Below, one piece after another: positions 53,083-61,627 of a stretch of DNA of 64,000 nucleotides. The notes below the pieces were generated by a model that searched no databases, was not told where the DNA came from, and was given only the letters and a program-made list of their open reading frames with translations. The stretch comes from CBDCMJ01 sp965224325 (lineage in GTDB: Bacteria > Chloroflexota > Dehalococcoidia > Lucifugimonadales > UBA3495), in NCBI GenBank assembly GCA_965224325.1, contig CBDCYT010000015.1:178008-242007 (forward strand), written 5' to 3'. The translations under genes were made by a program, and so were the position numbers. Within the stretch, counting starts at the first letter, position 1. The number at the start of each line of letters is the position of its first letter.

Positions 53083-53736
53083 CTATGTGGCGGACTGCTC
53101 TTGAGTATCTCCTTGCGTCTGGGCACCTAGAATTTCATCGACCAGAGAATACTCCACCGCTTGATCAGCCGTAAGATAAAAGTCCCGGTCGGTGTCCCGG
53201 GCAATCTTGTCGTAAGTCTGGCCGGTGTTCTGAGACAGCATGGTCCTGATCTTGTCCTGCAGACGGATGATCTCTCTGGCGGCTATTTCTATATCAGTGG
53301 CTTGGCCCTGGGCGCCTCCCATAGGCTGGTGCATGTGTACGGTAGAATTAGGCAGGGCGTACCGTTTGCCCTTTTGGCCGCCGGAGAGTAGAACGGTGGC
53401 CATGCTGGCAGTCATGCCCAAGCAGATGGTGGACACTTCTGACTGAATCAACTGCATGGTGTCGTAGATGGCGAGGCCAGCGCTGATAACGCCGCCCGGA
53501 CTGTTTATATATATGTTAATTCCCTTATCCGGGTCCTCTCGCTCCAGGTATAGCAATTGGGCTATGATGGTGTTGGCGACGTGATCGTTGATTGGGGTGC
53601 CCAGGAATACTATCCGTTCTTTCAGCAACAGGGAGTAGATGTCGAAGGCGCGCTCTCCCCTGGGGCTGGTCTCTATCACCATGGGTATGATGCCTTGGGG
53701 AACATGAAGGGGTGAATCTTGGGGGTTACTCAGCAT
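53083..53736 (-). CDS. clpP: ATP-dependent Clp protease proteolytic subunit
   Basis: A 217-residue serine peptidase with Ser111 (GMTASMA), His136 (VHMHQPMGG) and Asp185 (DTDRDFY), and the handle region complete. It forms 14-mers that work with ClpX or ClpA. ATG 53736 is chosen because aaggag lies nine bases upstream; the in-frame ATG at 53757 is the alternative. It overlaps the tig stop by 11 bases. clpX is not in the window. Confidence 0.95.
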   Translation of the reverse strand: MLSNPQDSPLHVPQGIIPMVIETSPRGERAFDIYSLLLKERIVFLGTPINDHVANTIIAQLLYLEREDPDKGINIYINSPGGVISAGLAIYDTMQLIQSEVSTICLGMTASMATVLLSGGQKGKRYALPNSTVHMHQPMGGAQGQATDIEIAAREIIRLQDKIRTMLSQNTGQTYDKIARDTDRDFYLTADQAVEYSLVDEILGAQTQGDTQEQSAT

Positions 53737-55171
53737 CTGGGTCTGCTCCTTCCTCATTCACTTCCAGTGCGGGAGACGTGGCGGTAATGGCCGCGTTCTC
53801 CACTGGTGATGCGTCATCTTCTTCTGGGCCCGCTGGGGCCTCATCGTCGGGGGAATCAGGGGGTGCGCCCGGAGCGGACGCCGCTTCGGGACTCCGTCCT
53901 TCGATGATGTCCACCAAACGCCGCAACACCTTGCGGCTCAGCAGCGTCGAGCGAATGGAGTCTCTGGCATTGTCCGAGGAGAAAACTCGCCGCATGGCTT
54001 CCTCAGAATCTCCCGAGTCCGTCATCATTGCGTCGATTTCAGTTTGAACCTCTTCCGGATCGACGTCAATGTTCTGCTCTCGGGCTAGCTCTCGCAGCAA
54101 CAGAGAGGTGTTGAGACGCCGTTCGGCCTGAGGCTTCAGCTCCTCACGCCAATCTTCCTCGGTTTGTCCAAGGTAACTCAGATATGTGTCCATGTCCAAG
54201 CGCTGGTTACGCAACGCCCGCTCTCGTTCCTCGTACATCGTGTCCACCTCCCTTTGGTAAAGGAGACCCGACGCTTGTATTGTGGAGACTTTGAGCAGTT
54301 CTTCTAGGCTGTCTTGTTCCGCTCGCCGCAGCGACGCGTTTTCTGCCGCCTCGGTCAACTGTTCGCTCACGTGGGTTTTCAGGGCGTCCAGGCTTTCGTA
54401 TCCCTCCCTGACTCCTTTGGCGAATTCGTCGTCCAGGTCGGGCAATATCTTTTCTTTGATGGAATGGACGTCTATCTGAATCTGGCATTCCTTCCCGGCG
54501 TATTGGGTCTGGTGGTGGTCCTCGGCGATGACCAGCGCAAACTCTTTATGCTGGCCTTCAGTCATCCCCTCCAGATAAACGGAAAAACCGGGCACGGGCA
54601 GCGGGTTGTCCACTTGAGGGATATAGTCTACCCCCGCGTCATCAATGGCCTCTTCCCCGTCGATTCGGCCTTTCACGTCCAAGGTGACCAGGTCTCCGAA
54701 TTGGACCGGACGGTCCACCGGCTCCCAAGGGGCCGACTCGTACCTAAAGCGTTCAATAATTTCCGCGACGTTCTCGTCGGTGACCTCTGCAGGCTGGCGG
54801 TCCAGCTTGATCGAGGCCAAGTCACCCAACTGCACGATGGGTTCCAGAGGGACCACCGCTTTGAAAGAGACTGGCTCCACCTCAAGGATCTCCAGGTCCG
54901 GCTCCATAAAGGCTTGCAAGTTCTCTTGTTTAAGGACTTGGTCTAGGGTCTCTGGGACCATGAACTCTATGGCTTCTTGGACCAGCGCGGAGCGGCCCAC
55001 GTGGCTCTCTACGATGGACCTGGGGGCTTTGCCCGGGCGAAATCCGGGGATTTGGATCCTGGAGACTAATCGGCGGTAGGAGCGGGAGATGAAGGGTTCT
55101 TCGTCCTCTGGGGCCATCTCGACGTTTAGGACGACCTCAGTGGGACTGGTTGAATCCTTAGTGACGTTCAA
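53726..55171 (-). CDS. tig: Trigger factor
   Basis: A 481-residue ribosome-bound chaperone: an N-terminal ribosome-binding domain with the signature GFRPGKAPRSIVE (43-55), a PPIase domain (about 155-240; FGDLVTLDVKGRIDGE) and a C-terminal helical domain. The end (430-481) is a Pro/Glu/Ala-rich acidic tail. It lies upstream of clpP, overlapping it, the usual tig-clpP order. Confidence 0.94.
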   Translation of the reverse strand: MNVTKDSTSPTEVVLNVEMAPEDEEPFISRSYRRLVSRIQIPGFRPGKAPRSIVESHVGRSALVQEAIEFMVPETLDQVLKQENLQAFMEPDLEILEVEPVSFKAVVPLEPIVQLGDLASIKLDRQPAEVTDENVAEIIERFRYESAPWEPVDRPVQFGDLVTLDVKGRIDGEEAIDDAGVDYIPQVDNPLPVPGFSVYLEGMTEGQHKEFALVIAEDHHQTQYAGKECQIQIDVHSIKEKILPDLDDEFAKGVREGYESLDALKTHVSEQLTEAAENASLRRAEQDSLEELLKVSTIQASGLLYQREVDTMYEERERALRNQRLDMDTYLSYLGQTEEDWREELKPQAERRLNTSLLLRELAREQNIDVDPEEVQTEIDAMMTDSGDSEEAMRRVFSSDNARDSIRSTLLSRKVLRRLVDIIEGRSPEAASAPGAPPDSPDDEAPAGPEEDDASPVENAAITATSPALEVNEEGADPDAE

Positions 55172-55475
55172 TCCTAACCCTCTTCGTGAGCCCGTGGTCT
55201 AGGGCGCAGGCCCTCGTCCGGGCAACAAATCACATGGCGGTTGGTCATGGGGATTAAGGCCAAGTATAGCATAATCCCCAACTGGTTGAAAGATTATCCG
55301 CGAGTCCGTACAGGTGGTGGCGGCCGGGCGCCCTCAGCAACACCGGATAGGCGCCGTTACGGATATTTTTTGACTAAGTTACTTCCAATATAACTATGTA
55401 AACATATTTTTGTTCATATGCCCAACCGCATCCCCTTGGGTAAGGCGATACTGGCGGCGCCATATTCTTCCAACA

Positions 55476-55647
55476 GAGGCTGTCTCAGAAGTCTCCACTC
55501 ACGATTTTGGGGGGACGAAACCTGACGGGTTACGATTATTAACCGCCTAAACCAGTATTGAATGCGGCTCAATAGCTCCTCATTCCCGCGAAGGCGGGAA
55601 TCCACAAGGGCAGGATGCGGGAGAATTCAGCTTTGTGACACGGGCTC
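55476..55647. mobile_element. MITE family B, copy 3 (reverse orientation)
   Basis: A 172-bp copy with ggctgtctcagaagtct and the inverse agctttgtgacacgggctcc at its ends. It has one short palindrome (cattcccgcgaaggcgggaatcc) in place of two full modules. It lies in the 915-bp gap between tig and rsmH; 55172-55475 holds no gene, only AT-richer sequence with no clear signal. Confidence 0.75.
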
Positions 55648-55771
55648 CACAGCGAGGGTTTGCTGCCAGACTGCTTCAAAAGGTAGATTTCACAGAATAT
55701 GCCGGGACTTAAGAAGCATCGAAAAATTTGGTTAAAACATAAAAATGACTTTAAATTGATTTTAAATAACG

Positions 55772-55801
55772 TTGACAAACCTGTGGCGGAATTGGTATTT
55801 T
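55772..55801 (+). promoter_or_regulatory. Promoter of the rsmH-ftsA-ftsZ cluster
   Basis: TTGACA (55772-55777) and TATTTT (55796-55801), 18 bp apart. A ~280-base leader follows before rsmH; it has a GC-rich potential structure (55820-55960) but matches no riboswitch known to me. Confidence 0.55.
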
Positions 55802-56087
55802 CATGCCTACAAAGGCAATGAGAGGGGTACCGGCAGGGTAAATTTCCGGCTCAATCCTTATGTTGCCACGGGTCAAGACCGGCAGTATTTGCTCAGCACC
55901 GCCGTCATGACTTCCTCAGCAGAGCTGACTGACGTGGGCCCGGAAGACCACTGAAGGGGTTATCAAGGTACGGAGAAAGTATTGACCCTCGACGGATATA
56001 ACGCCAACACCGTCATTGGCAACTCACCTCGGAGATGTGCTGGGCCCAAAGGTGAGTCATCGACCGTCCATGGGCGAGTGTACGGGC

Positions 56088-57017
56088 ATGAACAATCCCG
56101 CATTTCACCAGCCGGTCCTCGTGCCGGAAGTAGTGGAACAGTTAGGTGTAGGTCCCAACGGCGTCTATTTGGATGCTACGTTGGGAGAAGGCGGTCACGC
56201 GTTAGCGATATTGGAGGCTTCCTCCCCATCGGGGAGGGTGTTGGGGATCGAACTGGACCCGCGCTCTCTGGACTTCGCCGCGAGCCGTCTTGCGGGTTTC
56301 GGACCCAGATTCGTCCCGGTCTCCGGCTCATACGTCCAGATGTTAGCCCTGGCCCAAGCCCATGGAGTGACGTCGGTGGACGGGGTGCTGATGGACTTGG
56401 GTTTTTCTTCCCGCCAGGTGATGGGAGCGGACTACGGGTTCAGCTTTCGGGGCGATCAACCTCTGGACATGCGCTACGACCCGGATGGACCCACGACGGC
56501 GGGCCAGGTAGTCAATACATATCCGGAAAAGGAGCTCGCCCGGCTCATTTACATCTACGGAGAGGAGACAAGGTCCAGGCCCATCGCCAGGAAGATAGTT
56601 CAGAGTCGCCCGGTGCGCAACACCGCGGAATTAGCCGAGTTGATAGCGAGCGCTGTGGGGCCGCAGCGGGGACGACGGATTCATCCGGCAACCCGCACTT
56701 TTCAGGCTCTGCGCATAGCTGTAAACAACGAGTTGGACAACTTGGCTCTAGGCTTGGCGGCCGCCGCTCAGTTGCTGGCCCCTCTGGGGAAGCTGGTGGT
56801 CATCAGCTACCACAGCTTGGAAGACCGGGTGGTGAAGACTTTCTTGGTCTGGGAGAGCTCCGGCTGCGTATGCCCCCCGGAGGTACCGGTGTGCGTATGC
56901 CAGCATCAACCAACGTTGGAACTCGTCCACCGGAGAGTAATCAGGCCTTCCCCGCGCGAGGTAAGGTCGAACCCCCGCAGCCGGAGCGCCAAAATGCGGG
57001 TGGCGCGGAGGATATGA
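56088..57017 (+). CDS. rsmH: 16S rRNA (cytosine-1402-N4)-methyltransferase
   Basis: 309 residues. The SAM-binding motif LDATLGEGGHA is near residue 28, followed by GVLMDLGFSSRQ, RGDQPLDMRYD, and the conserved ISYHSLEDRVVKTF near the end. It methylates N4 of C1402. ATG 56088 is preferred; an upstream TTG or ATG 56070 would add residues that lack family similarity. It heads what is normally the dcw cluster; here ftsA follows directly. Confidence 0.93.
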   Translation: MNNPAFHQPVLVPEVVEQLGVGPNGVYLDATLGEGGHALAILEASSPSGRVLGIELDPRSLDFAASRLAGFGPRFVPVSGSYVQMLALAQAHGVTSVDGVLMDLGFSSRQVMGADYGFSFRGDQPLDMRYDPDGPTTAGQVVNTYPEKELARLIYIYGEETRSRPIARKIVQSRPVRNTAELAELIASAVGPQRGRRIHPATRTFQALRIAVNNELDNLALGLAAAAQLLAPLGKLVVISYHSLEDRVVKTFLVWESSGCVCPPEVPVCVCQHQPTLELVHRRVIRPSPREVRSNPRSRSAKMRVARRI

Positions 57018-57074
57018 GAGCGGGCGGCGAATACGGAAATTCTGCTACAAGCTGCATGAAAGGATGGTGGTGCT

Positions 57075-58322
57075 GTGACTAGGGATGCTTTCTATACTGC
57101 CGTGGACTTAGGCAACAGTAAAATTGCGGCCATAGTGGCCCGAGTAGGCGCCGAAGGCGAGTTGAAGATACTGGGGACCGGCATCGTTCCGTCCCAGGGT
57201 ATGCGCAAAGGTCGTGTCGAGGACATAGATGAAGTCAAGGCTGCGGTGCGTTCTTCCCTAGAAGAAGCTCAGCGGTACTTGGGCCGCAGATTGTCCAGCG
57301 GCGTTTACGTGGGCGTGAGCGGCACTCATCTTTCCTGTCTGAACACCAAGGACGTCGTGGATAACCCGGGGGATGTCAAAGACATTAACGCCAACCTGCT
57401 GGACCGGCTTATCCAATCGTCCTTTCCCAACGTGAGCCGCGCTCAAGAAGTCCTGCACATCATTCCCATGGGCTATGAAGTAGATGGAGTGTCGGGAATC
57501 CGTAACCCGGTGGGCCTTCAGGCTGAGATGGTCCACGTGGAAGCCCACGTGGTGTTGGGAGAGGCCGTTACTCTGAAAAACACCGTGAACGCCGTGGAAG
57601 CTAGCAAAGTAACGGTGCAGAGCCTCGTCATGCAGTCCTTGGCTGCCGCGGAGGCTACCCTGACCGGCGACGAGCGGGAGAGGGGGACAGTGTTCGTGGA
57701 CGTCGGAGGCGGGACCAGCGACCTGATCATCTACCGGGAGGGCACTCCTTGGTACTCCGCGGTCATCCCGGTGGGCGGCAACCAGCTGACAAAGGACCTA
57801 TCGGTGGCGCTGGGCACCACGTTATATCTGGCCGAAGAAATAAAGGTCAAGTGGGGCCACGCCATGCCGGAACTGGTCCCCGGTGACGATGAGGTTGTCA
57901 TCCCCAGCTATCAGGGGCAACCCCGCCGTGCGATTCGCAGGCGAGAGATCGGCGAGCCATTACAGGCCAGGTCCGTAGATATCATGAAGCAGATTCTACT
58001 CAAAGTGCGCCAGTCCGGCCTGCGGGAATTCCCACCCGGCGGGCTGGTTATCTCCGGTGGTTGCTCCGAGCTTCCGGGATTCCGGGAATTGGCTCAAAAG
58101 ACCCTGGGAGGTCCGGTGCGGGTAGCCCATCCGCGGGGCATAACGGGCCTGCCTGTCAATCTGCAAAAGCCTGCTTTCTCGGCCGGCATAGGCTTGCTAC
58201 TCTGGGGCATAAAGCACCAGGGGGAAAAGAGGCCGTACCGGAACGGCGAGCGCACTCCCTCGCGCCGTAGTCCCCAGCTTCAACGGTCCAACCAGCCTAA
58301 AGAGACGGTGGGGACCGGCTAG
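57075..58322 (+). CDS. ftsA: Cell division protein FtsA
   Basis: A 415-residue actin-like ATPase. The phosphate-1 motif VDLGNSKIAAIVA is at 10-22, the 1C-type domain at about 85-160, and phosphate-2 FVDVGGGTSDLIIY near 215. The adenosine motif reads VISGGCSELPG. The C-terminal ~40 residues are basic and could bind membrane weakly, but the classical amphipathic helix is not obvious. GTG start at 57075, 57 bp after rsmH. FtsA ties FtsZ to the membrane. Confidence 0.92.
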   Translation: MTRDAFYTAVDLGNSKIAAIVARVGAEGELKILGTGIVPSQGMRKGRVEDIDEVKAAVRSSLEEAQRYLGRRLSSGVYVGVSGTHLSCLNTKDVVDNPGDVKDINANLLDRLIQSSFPNVSRAQEVLHIIPMGYEVDGVSGIRNPVGLQAEMVHVEAHVVLGEAVTLKNTVNAVEASKVTVQSLVMQSLAAAEATLTGDERERGTVFVDVGGGTSDLIIYREGTPWYSAVIPVGGNQLTKDLSVALGTTLYLAEEIKVKWGHAMPELVPGDDEVVIPSYQGQPRRAIRRREIGEPLQARSVDIMKQILLKVRQSGLREFPPGGLVISGGCSELPGFRELAQKTLGGPVRVAHPRGITGLPVNLQKPAFSAGIGLLLWGIKHQGEKRPYRNGERTPSRRSPQLQRSNQPKETVGTG

Positions 58323-58564
58323 GGAGGGACCTGAGATCAAGCCGAAAGGTGATTGGAGCTCTTACCGTAGACCCGGGGAGACAACACCGGTGAGAGTCCT
58401 CGGTTTAACGTCATGGGGTAAATGTCGCGAGCCGCCTTCATCAGCGGCTAAAGCGCCAGGGGTCCGCAGCACTCACAGGGGGGGCGGACTGGAGATAGAG
58501 CGGTCCCTGGTGAAAGACTAATTAGACATCTGCCTAATACTGGGATGTAGTGTAAGGAGAGGAC
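58323..58564. other. ftsA-ftsZ spacer with possible structure
   Basis: 242 bp, long for an ftsA-ftsZ junction. It contains several GC-rich inverted segments and ends with 'aaggagagg' before ATG 58565. It has a purine-rich, leader-like look but no known riboswitch motif. Confidence 0.4.
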
Positions 58565-59719
58565 ATGGTACTTGAGAATTCGGCTTCGTGGGAATCCCCA
58601 ATGGACAGTGGCGACCCGTACAGCGGAATGCCCGAGATCGGGACCGGCGCTCCGGTGCTGAAAGTGGTGGGTATCGGGGGCGGAGGCAGCAATGCGGTCA
58701 GCCGCATGTTTAAGGAAAAGCTGCCTGTGGTGGAATACTACGCGATGAATACCGACGCTCAACACCTGTTTCGGTGTGACGTGGCCCATCGCCTGGCCAT
58801 AGGGAGGAACCTGACCAGAGGATTGGGCGCGGGCTCCCAACCGGAGCTTGGCCGGCAGGCTGCTGAAGAGAGCCGTCCCGAGATCGAAAAGGCCTTGGCA
58901 GGCGCCGACATGGTGTTTCTCGCGGTAGGAATGGGAGGCGGCACCGGCACCGGCGCCTCACCCTTAATCGCCCAGATCGCTAAAGATACCGGCGCCCTGA
59001 CCGTGGGTGTTGTTAGCCGTCCCTTCAGCTTCGAGGCTGCCGCTCGCCGGAAGAATGCCGACGAGGGGATTGCTCGCCTCAGGGAGCACGTGGACACTTT
59101 GATCGTGATACCCAACGACCGGTTGTTGCAAATGGACGGTTACGCCGAACAGGCCCTCACTTGGGAGGACGCGCTGCTGATGGCCGATTCGGTGCTTCAG
59201 CAGGGGATTCAGGCCATCGCCGAGGTGGTCACCGTGCCAGGCGAAATCAACGTGGACTTCGCCGACGTTAAGACTATCCTCAACAACGCCGGACCGGCCT
59301 GGTTGGCTATAGGCCACGGCAAGGGCGACAACAGAGCCGTGGACGCGGCCAAAATGGCTACCAAGAGCCCCCTATTGGACATCGCCATGGAAGGCGCAAA
59401 GCGAATCCTATTCGTGGTCAGCGGCGGCACCACTCTCTCGCTGCAAGAAGTGCAGGACGCCGCCAACATCATTCAGGAGATGGCTGACCCGGAAGCCAAC
59501 ATTATCTTTGGCACCGGCCGGGACCCCAAGCTGGAGGATGAGATCAAGATCACCATGGTGGCGGCATCCTTCCCGGTCCTTCAAGAGAACCAGCAGATGC
59601 GCGAGGATGAATTGGAACGCCTGCTGCATGGCGTGGCTCCGCAATCGGAGGAGGAGCTTGACGTTCCCAGCTTCCTCCGCCGCCAGTCGGGCAACCGGAG
59701 CCGTGGATTCTTCAGATAA
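58565..59719 (+). CDS. ftsZ: Cell division protein FtsZ
   Basis: A 384-residue tubulin-like GTPase. The nucleotide motif GIGGGGSNAV is at 36-45 and the tubulin signature GGGTGTG at 124-130. The T7-loop catalytic region reads INVDFADVKTI. The C-terminal peptide LDVPSFLRR is the FtsA-binding tail. The linker is short. Normal length and start. It follows ftsA by 242 bp. Confidence 0.96.
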   Translation: MVLENSASWESPMDSGDPYSGMPEIGTGAPVLKVVGIGGGGSNAVSRMFKEKLPVVEYYAMNTDAQHLFRCDVAHRLAIGRNLTRGLGAGSQPELGRQAAEESRPEIEKALAGADMVFLAVGMGGGTGTGASPLIAQIAKDTGALTVGVVSRPFSFEAAARRKNADEGIARLREHVDTLIVIPNDRLLQMDGYAEQALTWEDALLMADSVLQQGIQAIAEVVTVPGEINVDFADVKTILNNAGPAWLAIGHGKGDNRAVDAAKMATKSPLLDIAMEGAKRILFVVSGGTTLSLQEVQDAANIIQEMADPEANIIFGTGRDPKLEDEIKITMVAASFPVLQENQQMREDELERLLHGVAPQSEEELDVPSFLRRQSGNRSRGFFR

Positions 59720-59892
59720 ACCTGCCGCGTCATTGACGCTCGCAATTTACAGGGCGCAGGACTTGCGAGGTCCGCCGAATCTATAGAAGACGGTGACGCG
59801 CCCTGCCAAATCTGAGTAATGTTCTCGGAGGCCTAAGCGCACTATTACCCCTAGTTTGGCAACCCAATACCCCAGGCGCCGGGAATCGCCTC

Positions 59893-59934
59893 GAGGCCGC
59901 CCCTTTCCAGACAAGGGGCGGCCTCTTCATTTTG
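59893..59934 (+). terminator. Intrinsic terminator after ftsZ
   Basis: A 13-bp perfect stem (gaggccgcccctt / aaggggcggcctc) with a 7-base loop, followed by ttcatttt. It probably ends the rsmH-ftsA-ftsZ transcript. The rest of 59720-60391 contains no recognisable gene. Confidence 0.85.
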
Positions 59935-60391
59935 GGCGTTAACCGCCTGCCGCGTCCCCTTGTCAATCCATTGCCGTAGGATTCCTGGTCTTCATCTTGC
60001 GCTTTAACCGCGGCCCGGCGCCCCGTTCGACCTATTGCCTCTTTATCTCCTTTATCCCCCAACTTGATCCTGACCTTCGCCGCAAGCATCGCCTTAACCA
60101 TCACTGCTGAAAGGCCGCCGCCTAAGTCTTGGCATACGGCAGTGTGGTGCACACGAGTATCTTGTCTTAGCGACACGGAACCGCCCCAGACGCGTCGGAA
60201 TCCTGGGTCTATTATGGGTCCAAGGAGACCCGATCATGGGGAGGGTGTCGAACCATGCACCGGACCTTCGCCCGTCTTCTCTTCTAAATCAGGGTGAGCC
60301 GGGCTGTGCTTCGGGAGCAGTTATTAGAAGGCCCCGCGTCGGAATCAGCAAGCTATTGACTTTCCTGCCTACGTAATTTAGAATCCTGTCT

Positions 60392-60437
60392 ACCATAAAT
60401 AGTGGTTTCGGTTAACAATAACACACTATATGGTATT
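60392..60437 (+). promoter_or_regulatory. Two candidate NrdR boxes upstream of nrdR
   Basis: accataaatagtggt (60392-60406) and acactatatggtatt (60423-60437) each resemble the NrdR-box consensus (acacwatatatwgtgt). Their centres are 31 bp apart, the usual spacing of a pair. They lie 40-85 bases before nrdR, suggesting autoregulation by the ATP/dATP state of NrdR. Confidence 0.6.
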
Positions 60438-60477
60438 TAATAATAATCTTAAATAATTCTAAGAAAGAGACGGAACC

Positions 60478-61092
60478 ATGAAGTGCCCGTATTGTTCCTT
60501 TTCCGACTCCAAGGTCACCGACTCCCGAACGGTTGACCGAGGTATACGGCGGCGCAGGGAGTGCCAACGCTGCGGCTTGCGGTTCACGACCTACGAACGC
60601 ATACAGGCAACGGCTTTGATGGTGGCCAAGCAGGACAACCGCCGGGAAGAGTTCGACAGCGAAAAGCTCATCGCAGGCATACGCAAGGCCTGCGCTAAAC
60701 GGCCGATACCGTCCCGCACCATAGAAAAGATGGTTGAGGACATCGAGGCTGAACTACAACACTTAGGCCAAGCGGAGGTCCCAACCAGTATTTTGGGCGC
60801 CATGGTGATGGAACGTCTCAAGAATTTGGACCGGGTGGCCTACATCAGATACGCCAGCGTCTACACCGATTTTCAGGACATCGAAAGCTTCGAGCGCGCA
60901 GTCAAAGACCTTCGGGATGACAACCCCCAGCTCTCGTTGCCCGAGACTCCGGCGCCGCAGGTAACCAGGAGGCGCCGGCGCAACACCACCACAGTAGCCC
61001 GCTACCATCCCCGCGCTAAAAATCCGTTTCAAGACGATCTCCGCCCGGGGAATTTAGACGACACCGGAGGGAACCCTATCGATGGACGTTAA
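60478..61092 (+). CDS. nrdR: Transcriptional repressor NrdR
   Basis: A 204-residue repressor of ribonucleotide reductase genes. The zinc ribbon has Cys3, Cys6, Cys29 and Cys32 (MKCPYCSF, RRRRECQRCG); the ATP-cone spans about 46-140. The last ~50 residues are a tail with an RRRRR run, longer than the usual ~150-residue protein. No nrd gene follows; a MITE and an IS110 occupy the next 2 kb. Confidence 0.94.
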   Translation: MKCPYCSFSDSKVTDSRTVDRGIRRRRECQRCGLRFTTYERIQATALMVAKQDNRREEFDSEKLIAGIRKACAKRPIPSRTIEKMVEDIEAELQHLGQAEVPTSILGAMVMERLKNLDRVAYIRYASVYTDFQDIESFERAVKDLRDDNPQLSLPETPAPQVTRRRRRNTTTVARYHPRAKNPFQDDLRPGNLDDTGGNPIDGR

Positions 61093-61312
61093 CTTGGAAT
61101 ACTCTACGCTGACCAGGTTGCTGACACTAAACAACCGGGTCCACGACATGGAAAATCGCCTATTGGCCCTATCCGTGCCTATGGGCCCGCCGCCCCTGGA
61201 ATTCACCGCTCCGGCTCCCGGCTCTAATTGCGTTGCAGCCCTGCAGGAAGGGATTGCCCAGGGGGTTCGCGCTAGTTTGACCGCCTGTTGGCTGGGGGCT
61301 TCCGAAGACTAG
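61082..61312 (+). CDS. Possible small protein overlapping nrdR
   Basis: A 76-residue frame starting in the last codons of nrdR (11-base overlap). It has a helical look (STLTRLLTLNNRVHDMENRL) and no family match. Overlap favours coupling, but length and lack of homology make this uncertain. Confidence 0.3.
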   Translation: MDVNLEYSTLTRLLTLNNRVHDMENRLLALSVPMGPPPLEFTAPAPGSNCVAALQEGIAQGVRASLTACWLGASED

Positions 61313-61403
61313 GAACACTAGCCGCTCCACCCAAGGAACTAGGCTTGGCGCATTAGGCGGCAACGGACCGCGTGTCCCTTTTCGTCCCTGACTGCACTAA
61401 GAA

Positions 61404-61618
61404 ACTATCTCAAAACTTGGCGCAGCATCCAAATCGTCATTGCCATGGAAATAGCCGTTTTCATATCCACACGGGGCCCATCCATATGCGGCCCAGAGAG
61501 CCAGCCGCAATTCCCGCGAAGCTTGTCCCCGACCCCGACCCAGATCGGGGAGCGGGAATCCATAAGGCCAGGCTTCCAGCTAATCGATGACGCCAGAGAG
61601 CGACCGTTTTGAGATAGT
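61404..61618. mobile_element. MITE family A, copy 2 (reverse orientation)
   Basis: A 215-bp element with perfect 13-bp terminal inverted repeats (actatctcaaaac at 61404-61416 and inverse at 61606-61618) and a perfect 9-bp target duplication cactaagaa (61395-61403, 61619-61627). Its interior is the reverse complement of copy 1 at 4484-4714. The stretch 61313-61394 is short and empty. Confidence 0.85.
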
Positions 61619-61627
61619 CACTAAGAA

